Of a DNA stretch of 9,928 bases, positions 1 through 6,577 are shown one piece after another. The translations under genes were made by a program, and so were the position numbers. Source of the DNA: RGIG8597 sp050872545 (lineage in GTDB: Bacteria > Spirochaetota > GWE2-31-10). Each line of letters begins with the position of its first letter. Position 1 is the stretch's first letter. The notes beneath the pieces are model-generated. The model had not been told where the DNA came from. It was given only the letters and a program-made list of their open reading frames with translations, and made no database searches. The stretch lies in assembly GCA_050872545.1 (NCBI GenBank), contig JBNMHA010000085.1, forward strand, positions 1 through 9,928. Reading direction: 5' to 3'.

Positions 1-1160
1 CACAAAAGCCCAATGCACACATACGTCGACCACAAGTCTTTAGCTTTGTACGCAATAGATAAACCTCGGAAAAAGTAAATTCCATACAGAAACAACAGCA
101 ACAAACTTCCGATATAGCCAGCTTCTTCTGCAATTACAGGAAAAATAAAATCGGTAGCCTGTTCCGGCAAGAATTTATTCTGAATCATCTCACCTTGCTT
201 CCAGCCTTTTCCAGTAACACCGCCGTTGCCTATCGCTGTCATTGACTGGATAATATTGTACCCGGTATCTAATGGATCAACATACGGATTGAAGAAAATA
301 AGCAATCTGTCTTTTTGATATTGCTTCAGAAATTTATTCGCAGGATATGAAAACATTAATCCGACAAATATGAATGAAGCAAAAAATACATACCAATAAA
401 ATATCGGTTTAAAATTAGCGGAAATTCCTTTGATAATATCAAAATAAGCCAATACACAAAGCGCAATTGTAACAACAAAAAATAGTGTAATTACAACTAT
501 GTATTTGTAGTTCATAATAAGGTAAACTATTTCGCTTTCGTTATTAAAAAACAAGCTGTTTAATGTGGTCACCAGCGGAACAAAAGAAACTGCTGCAAAT
601 AAACCTAATGTGTATAATAAGTAACGTTTTCGCACACCGGCAACAAAAGATATTCCGAAGAAAATAGGAATAAACACAAGTGCTGAACCTAAATCCGGCT
701 GAATAATTACAGCTCCTACTGCTATCAGTGCAATCAAACCGGCTTTGCAGTAAACTTTTAAACTTTGAATTTCCGCTTGATTTGCTGCATAAAATTTTGA
801 AAGGAACAGCACTGTTGCAATTTTTAGAAATTCGCTGAACTGAATGGAAAACCCCATTATTATAAAACGCCGCTGCCCTTTTACACTCGGAAATAAAAGA
901 GTCAGCATTAAACCGACTAAACAAGCGATGTAGAAATAAAATGTAAATGATGAAATTTGATTTGGTCTCAAAAAAAGTACGCCGAAAAACATTATCAAGC
1001 AAACAATTGCAAATAATATCTGCTTCAAATATTCTGTTCGTAAATAAAGCTGCTTGTTTAAATTAGCGGAATATATAAACATAATTCCGAATACAGTTAA
1101 TCCGATAACCGTAAAGAACATAAAATAATCAAAATTCCGAATCAGTTTTCTCCAATCCAA
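1..1160 (-). CDS. rodA: RodA, SEDS-family peptidoglycan glycosyltransferase (C-terminus cut by window edge)
   Basis: RodA polymerises lipid II into glycan strands in the inner membrane and works with PBP2 and MreBCD during side-wall growth. The frame is open from a TTG at 1160 to the window edge, giving 386 residues without a stop. The TTG is chosen because a perfect AGGAGG lies 6 nt upstream; the first ATG would be residue 14, inside the first membrane segment. Family signatures seen: KGQRRFI (about 94-100), FSEFLKIA (108-115), QPDLGSALVFIP (154-165), NPYVDPLDTGYNIIQS (291-306) with the conserved extracellular Asp of the DPL motif, and FLPEQATDFIFPVIAEE (330-346). Between about residues 200 and 270 there is a largely hydrophobic insert, with at least one and probably two extra membrane spans, which the short E. 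coli-type proteins lack; I recall similar inserts in spirochaete RodA. It lies 12 nt downstream of mrdA. Only the extreme C-terminus should be missing. Confidence 0.96.
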   Translation of the reverse strand, partial: MDWRKLIRNFDYFMFFTVIGLTVFGIMFIYSANLNKQLYLRTEYLKQILFAIVCLIMFFGVLFLRPNQISSFTFYFYIACLVGLMLTLLFPSVKGQRRFIIMGFSIQFSEFLKIATVLFLSKFYAANQAEIQSLKVYCKAGLIALIAVGAVIIQPDLGSALVFIPIFFGISFVAGVRKRYLLYTLGLFAAVSFVPLVTTLNSLFFNNESEIVYLIMNYKYIVVITLFFVVTIALCVLAYFDIIKGISANFKPIFYWYVFFASFIFVGLMFSYPANKFLKQYQKDRLLIFFNPYVDPLDTGYNIIQSMTAIGNGGVTGKGWKQGEMIQNKFLPEQATDFIFPVIAEEAGYIGSLLLLFLYGIYFFRGLSIAYKAKDLWSTYVCIGLL

Positions 1161-1166
1161 AATCAG

Positions 1167-1172
1167 CCTCCT
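1167..1172 (-). promoter_or_regulatory. Strong ribosome binding site that fixes the TTG start of rodA
   Basis: The minus strand reads AGGAGG 6 nt before the TTG at 1160. It fills most of the 12-nt gap between the mrdA stop and rodA. It is the best Shine-Dalgarno match in the operon and is the main reason for accepting a TTG start. Confidence 0.85.
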
Positions 1173-3041
1173 TTAATTATTGTAAGAATCACGTATCGGA
1201 TACCAAAGTTTTCTGGCAGTAGTATGGAAATCTTCCTTATAAAACCAAGAATTTACAACCATTGCCCCTACATTAGCTGCATATTTAAGCGGGTGACCGT
1301 TTTCATATTCTATGAGAACAACTACTACAATTTGTTCACTTAACGGTAAATTAATAGGTCCAAATCCGGCAAATAATGAGTGAGTCTGCTTTTTAGCACC
1401 AAATCCGACTTCCGCAGTACCGGTCTTTCCGGTAAATTCAAGAGGCACTCTGGCAAAAGCTTTCGCTGCAGTACCTGTTTTCACAACATCACGCATAGAA
1501 TGCGTAAGGAACTGGAATGTGTTTTTTGAATAAGGAACTTGCGTTAATAATTCCGGAACAACTTTCTGCTTTACATCGCCGGTTTGCCCGTCAAGAATCT
1601 CTTTTACAATATGCGGTCGATAAGATTTCCCCTGATTGGCAATAACACTTATGTAATCTGCTAACTGAACAAGAGTTGTTTTTACATCGCCCTGCCCTAT
1701 GCTTGTAATCAATGTCAAACCGCCGTACCAATTAACGCCCTGCCTTGCAGCTGCTTCAATAGACGGAATAAAACCATTTTTCTCAAAAGGAATATCTACG
1801 CCTGTTCCGCGTCCAAGCCCGAAAGACATTGAATATCTGGTAAGCTTTTCAATCCCAAACATCATACTTGTATTATAAAAATAAGTATCACACGAATTAG
1901 TAAGTGCTTCATGCAGATCTTGCCAACCGTGAAAATTCCAGCAGCCAAATCTTTCATTACCCAGTCTGAATGCTCTGTTGCAGTAAAAAGTTTTTGATAT
2001 TGGAACAGTATCTTCTTCCAATACAATTGCAGCCGGAATCATTTTGAATATAGAACCCGGAGGATATTCAGATTGAAGCGTTCTGTTAATAAGTGGAGTT
2101 CCCTGAGTATCGAGAGCAAGTTCTTTTTTCTTATTGTTATTTTCTTCCGTTTGCAGAATGTAAATATTAGGGTCAAAATTGGGAAAACTTGCCATTGCAA
2201 GAATTTCACCTGTAGTTGGGCTTAAAACCACAACGCCGCCCTTTCTGTCTGCCAAAATATCTTCTACATTCTTCTGGAATTCCAAATCAATAGAAAGAAT
2301 TAAATCATCACCCGGCGTAGAAGGTTTGCTTCTGGCAATATTTTCTTTATTTACGTTCATCTTTGCATCTATTTCATACGCAACAAATCCTTCTTTGCCA
2401 CGCAGAACATCTTCATAACTAAGTTCAATACCGGTTTTTCCTACCCAATCCTGTGATTTATAACCCTTTTCTTTCAATTTAGAAAATTCATCATAATCAA
2501 TATGACCGATATAACCAATTGCATGACTTAATCTTTTCTTTTCCGGATAGTTTCTAATCAAAGATTCGGACAATTCTATACCGGGCAATTTGTCTAGGTT
2601 CTCATTAATTTTTATAAAATCATCAAATGATATATTCTCAGCTAAAGTAATTTTCTCACGCTTCTTAGCAACATTTTGCAGCATTTTTTCAAGATCCGGA
2701 TAGTCAATTCCCATAACTTTGCTTACATAAAGAAGTTCCTGCTGGCGCAGTAAATTATCCTTGCTTAATAATTTCGGGTCAATAACAAGGTCGTAAGATT
2801 TTATGTTGTTCGCCAAAACTTTTCCGTCTGATGAAAAAATACGTCCGCGAATAGGCGGAAAGCGAATTATTGACTCTCTTGTTCTTTTTGAACGTTCACT
2901 GTAATTGTGGTTCTTAAAAATTTGAATATAAGTCACTCGGAATAAAAGCGTAAGCAATATGATAAATGTCAAAAGCCCGATTATCAGCACACGTAAGCTT
3001 ATTTCTTTTTCTAAGTTGTTATCGGATGAGTTATGCGTCAT
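1173..3041 (-). CDS. mrdA: Penicillin-binding protein 2 (class B transpeptidase of the elongasome)
   Basis: PBP2 cross-links peptidoglycan made by RodA; it is anchored in the inner membrane with its catalytic domain in the periplasm. The 622-residue protein has a short cytoplasmic tail, one membrane span at about 17-35, and a dimerisation/pedestal region starting with the conserved FPPIRGRIFSSDGKVLA (61-77) and continuing through GYIGHID (176-182) and GKTGIELSYEDVLRG (201-215). The transpeptidase domain shows all three motifs: SIFK with nucleophile S330 and K333, S383-C-D as the SxN/SxD motif, and K539-T-G. An earlier KTGTA at 521-525 belongs to the preceding loop and is not the active site. 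Length is normal for PBP2. The ATG overlaps the end of mreD by 11 bp and has only a weak GAAG ribosome site, so coupled translation is likely. Partnership with the adjacent rodA distinguishes it from the septal enzyme FtsI. Confidence 0.97.
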   Translation of the reverse strand: MTHNSSDNNLEKEISLRVLIIGLLTFIILLTLLFRVTYIQIFKNHNYSERSKRTRESIIRFPPIRGRIFSSDGKVLANNIKSYDLVIDPKLLSKDNLLRQQELLYVSKVMGIDYPDLEKMLQNVAKKREKITLAENISFDDFIKINENLDKLPGIELSESLIRNYPEKKRLSHAIGYIGHIDYDEFSKLKEKGYKSQDWVGKTGIELSYEDVLRGKEGFVAYEIDAKMNVNKENIARSKPSTPGDDLILSIDLEFQKNVEDILADRKGGVVVLSPTTGEILAMASFPNFDPNIYILQTEENNNKKKELALDTQGTPLINRTLQSEYPPGSIFKMIPAAIVLEEDTVPISKTFYCNRAFRLGNERFGCWNFHGWQDLHEALTNSCDTYFYNTSMMFGIEKLTRYSMSFGLGRGTGVDIPFEKNGFIPSIEAAARQGVNWYGGLTLITSIGQGDVKTTLVQLADYISVIANQGKSYRPHIVKEILDGQTGDVKQKVVPELLTQVPYSKNTFQFLTHSMRDVVKTGTAAKAFARVPLEFTGKTGTAEVGFGAKKQTHSLFAGFGPINLPLSEQIVVVVLIEYENGHPLKYAANVGAMVVNSWFYKEDFHTTARKLWYPIRDSYNN

Positions 3042-3546
3042 GTTTCTTCACACTGTTAATAAACTGATAAATTGAACGAAAAATAGGAAATAATATCATC
3101 GACACTGCTAATGTATAGATGTATTTATAAACGAGCGATATATTGAAGTAACCTTGCATTTCTTCCGGTGATAAAAATAAGTATCCGAATCCTAAATACA
3201 AAATTATCTGTACTGCAAAGAAAGCTGTTAATGACAATATTGATGCCAAAACCGACTCTGCGTTAAATAAACGGTGCGGTGCTGTTGCAGCGTAACCTAT
3301 CAAAAGGTAGATTCCAGCATTGAATCCCAATGGCGTTGACCCGGACATAAAATCCATTGCCAAGCCGCCGAAAAAGCCTAAAAATATAGAGTGAAGACTT
3401 TCGCCTTCAAACAAAGCTATTAAAGTAACAAAAACAAGCAATATATCAGGTCGCACTCCGTAAATTGTTATGTTTATATATCTGACATACAAAAGCATGA
3501 CCATTGAAAGAATCAAAAATAAATCTATAAAAAATTTTTTTATCAA
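3031..3546 (-). CDS. mreD: Rod shape-determining protein MreD
   Basis: MreD is a small polytopic membrane protein of the Rod complex that associates with MreC. The 171-residue product is almost wholly hydrophobic, with five or six predicted spans, and carries the family pattern RPDILLVFVTLIALFEGE (about 32-49) followed by GFFGGLAMDFMSGSTPLGFNAG (about 58-79). The start is TTG, not ATG: the minus-strand TTGA shares four bases between the mreC stop and the mreD start, with GGAG about 8 nt upstream inside mreC. The first ATG is residue 16, within the first membrane segment, so TTG is preferred. The 3' end overlaps mrdA by 11 bp. Identity rests on topology, the short motifs and the gene order, since MreD is poorly conserved. 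Confidence 0.93.
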   Translation of the reverse strand: MIKKFFIDLFLILSMVMLLYVRYINITIYGVRPDILLVFVTLIALFEGESLHSIFLGFFGGLAMDFMSGSTPLGFNAGIYLLIGYAATAPHRLFNAESVLASILSLTAFFAVQIILYLGFGYLFLSPEEMQGYFNISLVYKYIYTLAVSMILFPIFRSIYQFINSVKKHDA

Positions 3547-4418
3547 AATGGATTCTCCAAGCTTTTAAAATTATCTTTATCCGCATCTAACATCAGCACC
3601 AAAACATACTCAAGCTTACTGTAATCTTCCGACATGGAAACTTTCGCTTCGTTATAAATTTCAAACCGTTTCGACGGAACAATTTCCGTAATCGTACCGA
3701 TTTCGATTCCTTTACTGTAGAAAAGTGAATCACCTGATGTATAAACAAGCGGACTGCCGGCTTTCTCCAAAGAGAAATCTTTTGGAACATACAGCAGTTT
3801 AACTTCCTGATCTGCAGTCCGCTGACCTTGTATTACACAATGAGTTCCGTCGTAATCTATCACAACACCGACACGCAGATCCGGATTTTTCAAAGTCATA
3901 ACTTTTGAGGCAAAAGGCGTTACCGCAAAAACTTTTCCGACTAGAGCTTTTCGCCCGTTTTTATAGCTGATTACCGCCATGTTTTCTTTGATTCCGTGTT
4001 TTGAACCTTTATCGATAATAATGTAATCAAACATATTTGCAGGATCACGTCCTACAATCTGCGCAGTCATAGATTTGTAATTAAAGCTGTCGCGCAGTTC
4101 CAATGTGTTGCGCAGATCTGAATTTTCTTTGATGATTACATTAAAATCAATCAGCATTTTTCTGTACTGTTCAAGCTCTATCATTGCAAGGTTCAGCTGC
4201 TGCTCCAGTTTATTTCTTTCCGCAACGGCATTTACAACACTGTTTACACCTTTCCCGGTAGAATTAAAAATATATTGAAACGGATAGATAATAGAAAAAC
4301 CGATTTTACCGGCAGAAATACCAACTTTAGTTTCCGTCAATCCTATCAGTATAACAGAAACTATCAGCAGAACAGATGTTACTAAACCGCGTTTATGATT
4401 AAAAATAAAGTCCAGCAT
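3543..4418 (-). CDS. mreC: Rod shape-determining protein MreC
   Basis: MreC is a bitopic inner-membrane protein whose periplasmic domain contacts and activates PBP2. The 291-residue product has a short basic cytoplasmic tail, a membrane span at about 11-27, a coiled coil at about 65-108 (AERNKLEQQL and following heptads) and the beta-rich periplasmic core. Typical core motifs are AQIVGRDPANMFDYIIIDKG (about 119-138), HGIKENMAVIS (about 141-151) and LVGKVFAVTPFASKVM (about 159-174); the domain ends with DYSKLEYVLVLM near 265-276. Length is typical. It begins 3 nt after the mreB stop. No good Shine-Dalgarno sequence is visible (the upstream bases are A-rich with only GA-poor matches), so translation is probably coupled to mreB, which may keep MreC below MreB in amount (inference). 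The stop overlaps the mreD TTG. Confidence 0.96.
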   Translation of the reverse strand: MLDFIFNHKRGLVTSVLLIVSVILIGLTETKVGISAGKIGFSIIYPFQYIFNSTGKGVNSVVNAVAERNKLEQQLNLAMIELEQYRKMLIDFNVIIKENSDLRNTLELRDSFNYKSMTAQIVGRDPANMFDYIIIDKGSKHGIKENMAVISYKNGRKALVGKVFAVTPFASKVMTLKNPDLRVGVVIDYDGTHCVIQGQRTADQEVKLLYVPKDFSLEKAGSPLVYTSGDSLFYSKGIEIGTITEIVPSKRFEIYNEAKVSMSEDYSKLEYVLVLMLDADKDNFKSLENPF

Positions 4419-4421
4419 AAT

Positions 4422-5423
4422 TTATTTTTGTCTTTTTTCGATAACTTTTCCGGCACCTAAAGCCACACAAAGAAGCGGATTTTCCGCAATAATAACAGGA
4501 ACTCCGGTTTGTTGTGCAATGAGCTTAGGAATACCTTTCAGCAATGCACCGCCGCCGGTAAGAACAATTCCTCGTTCCACAATATCGGAAGCTAATTCCG
4601 GAGGCGTTTGTTCCAGTGTCTTTTTTACTTCTTCTATAATCTGTCCGACCGGTTCCTGCAATGCTTCTCTTACTTCATTAGAATCAATTTCCTGAGTTTT
4701 AGGCAAACCGCTTATCGCATCTCGACCGCGAATTTCAATCTTCTTAGCTTCGCCTTCCGCATAAACATTACCGATTTTGATTTTTATATCTTCTGCTGTG
4801 GATTCACCTATCATCAAATTGTGAACAAGTTTTACATATTTCAAAATAGCTTCGTCAAATTCATCGCCGCCGACACGAATTGCATTGGAAATTACCATAC
4901 CGCCCAGTGAAATTACTGAAATTTCAGAAGTACCGCCGCCGATGTCGCAAACCATATTTCCAGCAGGTTCATCAATCGCAATATTTGCACCGATTGCCGC
5001 AGCCATTGATTCTTCTATAAGATAAATTTCACATGCGCCGGCTTGTTCTGCTGCTTCTCTTACCGCACGTCGCTCAACTTCTGTAATACAAGAAGGAATT
5101 CCTATTGCTATTCTTGGTTTTGCCTTTAAGATATTTTTAGGCGAAACTTTTTCTATAAAGTACCTAATCATCTTTTCTGTACTTTCAAAATCTGCAATTA
5201 CGCCGTCACGCAAAGGACGAATAGCGATGATTTCGCGGTGAGTTCTTCCAAGCATTTTTTTAGCTTCCAATCCACACGCAATTACTTTTTTTGTTCCCCT
5301 TTCCACAGCAACAACTGAAGGTTCGGAAAGTACGATTCCGCGTCCTTTTACATGAACCAAAGTATTCGCTGTTCCCAAATCAATTCCTAAATCCAAAGAA
5401 AATAAATCAGATAGTTTTCCCAT
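4422..5423 (-). CDS. mreB: MreB, actin-like rod-shape cytoskeletal protein
   Basis: MreB forms ATP-dependent membrane-bound filaments that orient the cell-wall elongation machinery. The 333-residue protein has the complete actin-fold set: phosphate-1 loop DLGIDLGTANT (11-21), conserved SEPSVVAV (33-40), RPLRDGVIADFE (69-80), catalytic glutamate in IEESMAAAIGA (136-146), phosphate-2 loop CDIGGGTSE (159-167), RVGGDEFDEAI (183-193) and adenosine motif LTGGGALLKGI (288-298). The N-terminal KLSDLF can act as the amphipathic membrane-binding segment. The ATG is preceded by GAGGTG 4 nt upstream. It is preceded by 66 bp containing inverted repeats and followed 3 nt later by mreC. Position at the head of mreCD-mrdA-rodA argues for MreB proper and not an Mbl/MreBH paralogue. 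Confidence 0.98.
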   Translation of the reverse strand: MGKLSDLFSLDLGIDLGTANTLVHVKGRGIVLSEPSVVAVERGTKKVIACGLEAKKMLGRTHREIIAIRPLRDGVIADFESTEKMIRYFIEKVSPKNILKAKPRIAIGIPSCITEVERRAVREAAEQAGACEIYLIEESMAAAIGANIAIDEPAGNMVCDIGGGTSEISVISLGGMVISNAIRVGGDEFDEAILKYVKLVHNLMIGESTAEDIKIKIGNVYAEGEAKKIEIRGRDAISGLPKTQEIDSNEVREALQEPVGQIIEEVKKTLEQTPPELASDIVERGIVLTGGGALLKGIPKLIAQQTGVPVIIAENPLLCVALGAGKVIEKRQK

Positions 5424-5449
5424 AACCCACCTCTTTTACTCTATAAAAA

Positions 5450-5485
5450 TATCTATAGATAACAAATGTCATTAAACTATTTGTT
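5450..5485. repeat. Two adjoining inverted repeats in the TPR-mreB gap
   Basis: The 66-bp gap between the TPR gene and mreB holds a perfect 12-bp palindrome, TATCTATAGATA (5450-5461), directly abutting an inverted repeat AACAAAT (5461-5467) / ATTTGTT (5479-5485) with an 11-nt loop. As RNA the second could form a weak AT-only 7-bp stem; as DNA either could be a dimer operator. The same stretch contains a poor promoter match on the minus strand, TTAACA (5482-5487) and TGTTAT (5459-5464) with a 17-bp spacer. I see no T-run that would make it a terminator. Function is unknown; it is the only sizeable non-coding stretch inside the elongation operon. Confidence 0.5.
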
Positions 5486-5489
5486 AAAT

Positions 5490-6440
5490 TCACAATCTTT
5501 TTCCGGCTTTCAAATGTCCCGGATCAATCTCAATTGTCTTACGCCACTGAGATCTGGCCTTAATGTTGTCATGATAATAAAGGTAATAAATCTCACCTCG
5601 CTGAAAATATGCTTCTGCGTTATTTTCATTTAGTTCAATTGTCTGGTCATAATAACGCAGCGCATTTTCATATTTTCCCTGCTCAAAACAAATTGTTCCT
5701 AAAGTAAACAGTGCTTTTTCTTTATTTTTTATTTCAGTAGAAACTTCAGCTGTTTCTTGCAGATATTTCATCGCTTCATCCTGTTTTCCCATACGGTAAT
5801 AATTCACGCCGATAGAAAGCAGAACCAAATCATTTTTTTCTAAATCCTGCGCTCTAAGTAATATCTGATTAGCTTTTTCGTATTCGCCGATATAAGAATA
5901 CACAAGCCCGAGTACATAAAGCAAATCAATACGTTCAACACCGCATTTTATCGCACGATTAAGATATTCTATGCTCAAGTTGTAATATCCTTTTCCATAA
6001 TAGTAATAAATTTTACCGATACAGAAATAAACATTTCCGAGAAGATCGTTTGCCGAATAAACAACCGGAACTTTGCGCAGATCACTTAGTGCAAGTGAAA
6101 AATAAACGCTGCGTCTGCTCTCATCATGTTCCGCTTCACCGAGCAGATAATACGAAAAACCTCTGTAGACAAGAAACTCCGGTTGAAGCGGATTATTATG
6201 CAGTTCAACGTCCATTTTTTCTATCAGTTCAAGATAACTTTTGTTGGAATAAAGCGCACTGTAAGATTCCTTTACTTCAAGTTTTTCCTGCTTATTATTT
6301 TTAATATGCCGTACACAGAAAACTATTCCCCAGATTACGGCACACAGAAGCAACACTATCAGCAAAATATTGAAGAATATATGTATGTAATGTTTTCTTG
6401 CATTATTTTTGCCTACATAAGGCTGGTATCCGTAGTTCAA
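5490..6440 (-). CDS. Membrane-anchored tetratricopeptide-repeat protein, likely elongasome accessory
   Basis: This 316-residue protein has a basic N-terminus (about 11-19), one strong membrane span at about 20-44, then a soluble domain of about 270 residues made of TPR-like helical pairs. Recognisable repeats include about 137-166 (YFCIGKIYYYYG...NRAIKCG), 174-201 (YVLGLVYSYIGEYEKANQILLRA), 207-234 (SIGVNYYRMGKQDEAMKYL), 242-270 (ALFTLGTICFEQGKYENALRYYDQTIELN) and 276-307 (AYFQRGEIYYLY...TIEIDPG); 60-100 is a degenerate one. The basic residues sit on the N-terminal side of the span, which by the positive-inside rule would place the repeats in the periplasm, though KNNKQEK after the span makes this uncertain. 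The start is TTG with AGGA 7 nt upstream; the first ATG (residue 76) would remove the anchor. It has its own promoter and leads the mreB-rodA unit. TPR domains bind proteins, so a scaffold role is inferred; no enzyme motif is seen. Confidence 0.88.
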   Translation of the reverse strand: MNYGYQPYVGKNNARKHYIHIFFNILLIVLLLCAVIWGIVFCVRHIKNNKQEKLEVKESYSALYSNKSYLELIEKMDVELHNNPLQPEFLVYRGFSYYLLGEAEHDESRRSVYFSLALSDLRKVPVVYSANDLLGNVYFCIGKIYYYYGKGYYNLSIEYLNRAIKCGVERIDLLYVLGLVYSYIGEYEKANQILLRAQDLEKNDLVLLSIGVNYYRMGKQDEAMKYLQETAEVSTEIKNKEKALFTLGTICFEQGKYENALRYYDQTIELNENNAEAYFQRGEIYYLYYHDNIKARSQWRKTIEIDPGHLKAGKRL

Positions 6441-6480
6441 AACTTTTTCCTAATCTTGTCTCTGATAATTAAAACAGTGT

Positions 6481-6509
6481 TTCATATAATAAATACATGC
6501 TGTTGTCAA
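6481..6509 (-). promoter_or_regulatory. Sigma-70-type promoter for the TPR-mreBCD-mrdA-rodA unit
   Basis: The minus strand has a perfect -35 box TTGACA (6504-6509), a 17-bp spacer and a -10 box TATGAA (6481-6486); an overlapping TATATG would give a 15-bp spacer. Predicted transcription starts near 6474, leaving a leader of about 35 nt that contains the AGGA ribosome site. It lies in the only gap over 100 bp between genes in the interior of the window, immediately after a candidate terminator, which supports a separate transcription unit. Confidence 0.65.
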
Positions 6510-6510
6510 T

Positions 6511-6555
6511 GAAACAAGAAAACGATTAATTCCAGAAATACGGCTCTGTATTAAT
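6511..6555 (-). terminator. Weak candidate terminator after rarA
   Basis: On the minus strand, ATTAAT (6550-6555) and ATTAAT (6525-6530) can pair, with an inner CAGA/TCTG stem (6545-6548 with 6533-6536), followed at once by the T-rich CGTTTTCTTGTTTC (6511-6524). The stem is AT-rich and interrupted, so it would be leaky. Its place between the rarA stop and the next promoter is what makes it plausible. Confidence 0.35.
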
Positions 6556-6577
6556 ATGTATTACATGCGACCGATTA

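Noticed and set aside
544..1002. Minus-strand open frame of 152 codons near the left edge
   Set aside because: It is out of frame with rodA, which covers the same stretch with unmistakable SEDS motifs from the TTG at 1160 to the edge.
1460..1485. A second KTGTA in PBP2 (residues 521-525), which could be mistaken for the active-site KTG
   Set aside because: The true motif is FTGKTGTAEV at 537-546, followed by the conserved region; the earlier copy lies in the GTG-like loop common before it in PBP2 proteins.
2179..2418. Plus-strand open frame of 79 codons inside mrdA, and similar plus-strand frames at 4608-4910, 6050-6304, 6126-6512, 6617-6886, 7133-7333, 7239-7577, 7574-7777, 7623-7835, 8324-8557 and 8819-9013
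   Set aside because: Nearly all lie wholly opposite well-identified genes (6126-6512 also runs into the rarA-TPR gap), show no family motif, and have composition expected of antisense shadows (rich in Phe, Cys, Ser, Ile).
3593..3790. Minus-strand 65-codon frame inside mreC and the 60-codon frame 6841-7023 inside rarA
   Set aside because: Both are alternate frames of conserved genes with no ribosome site or recognisable motif.
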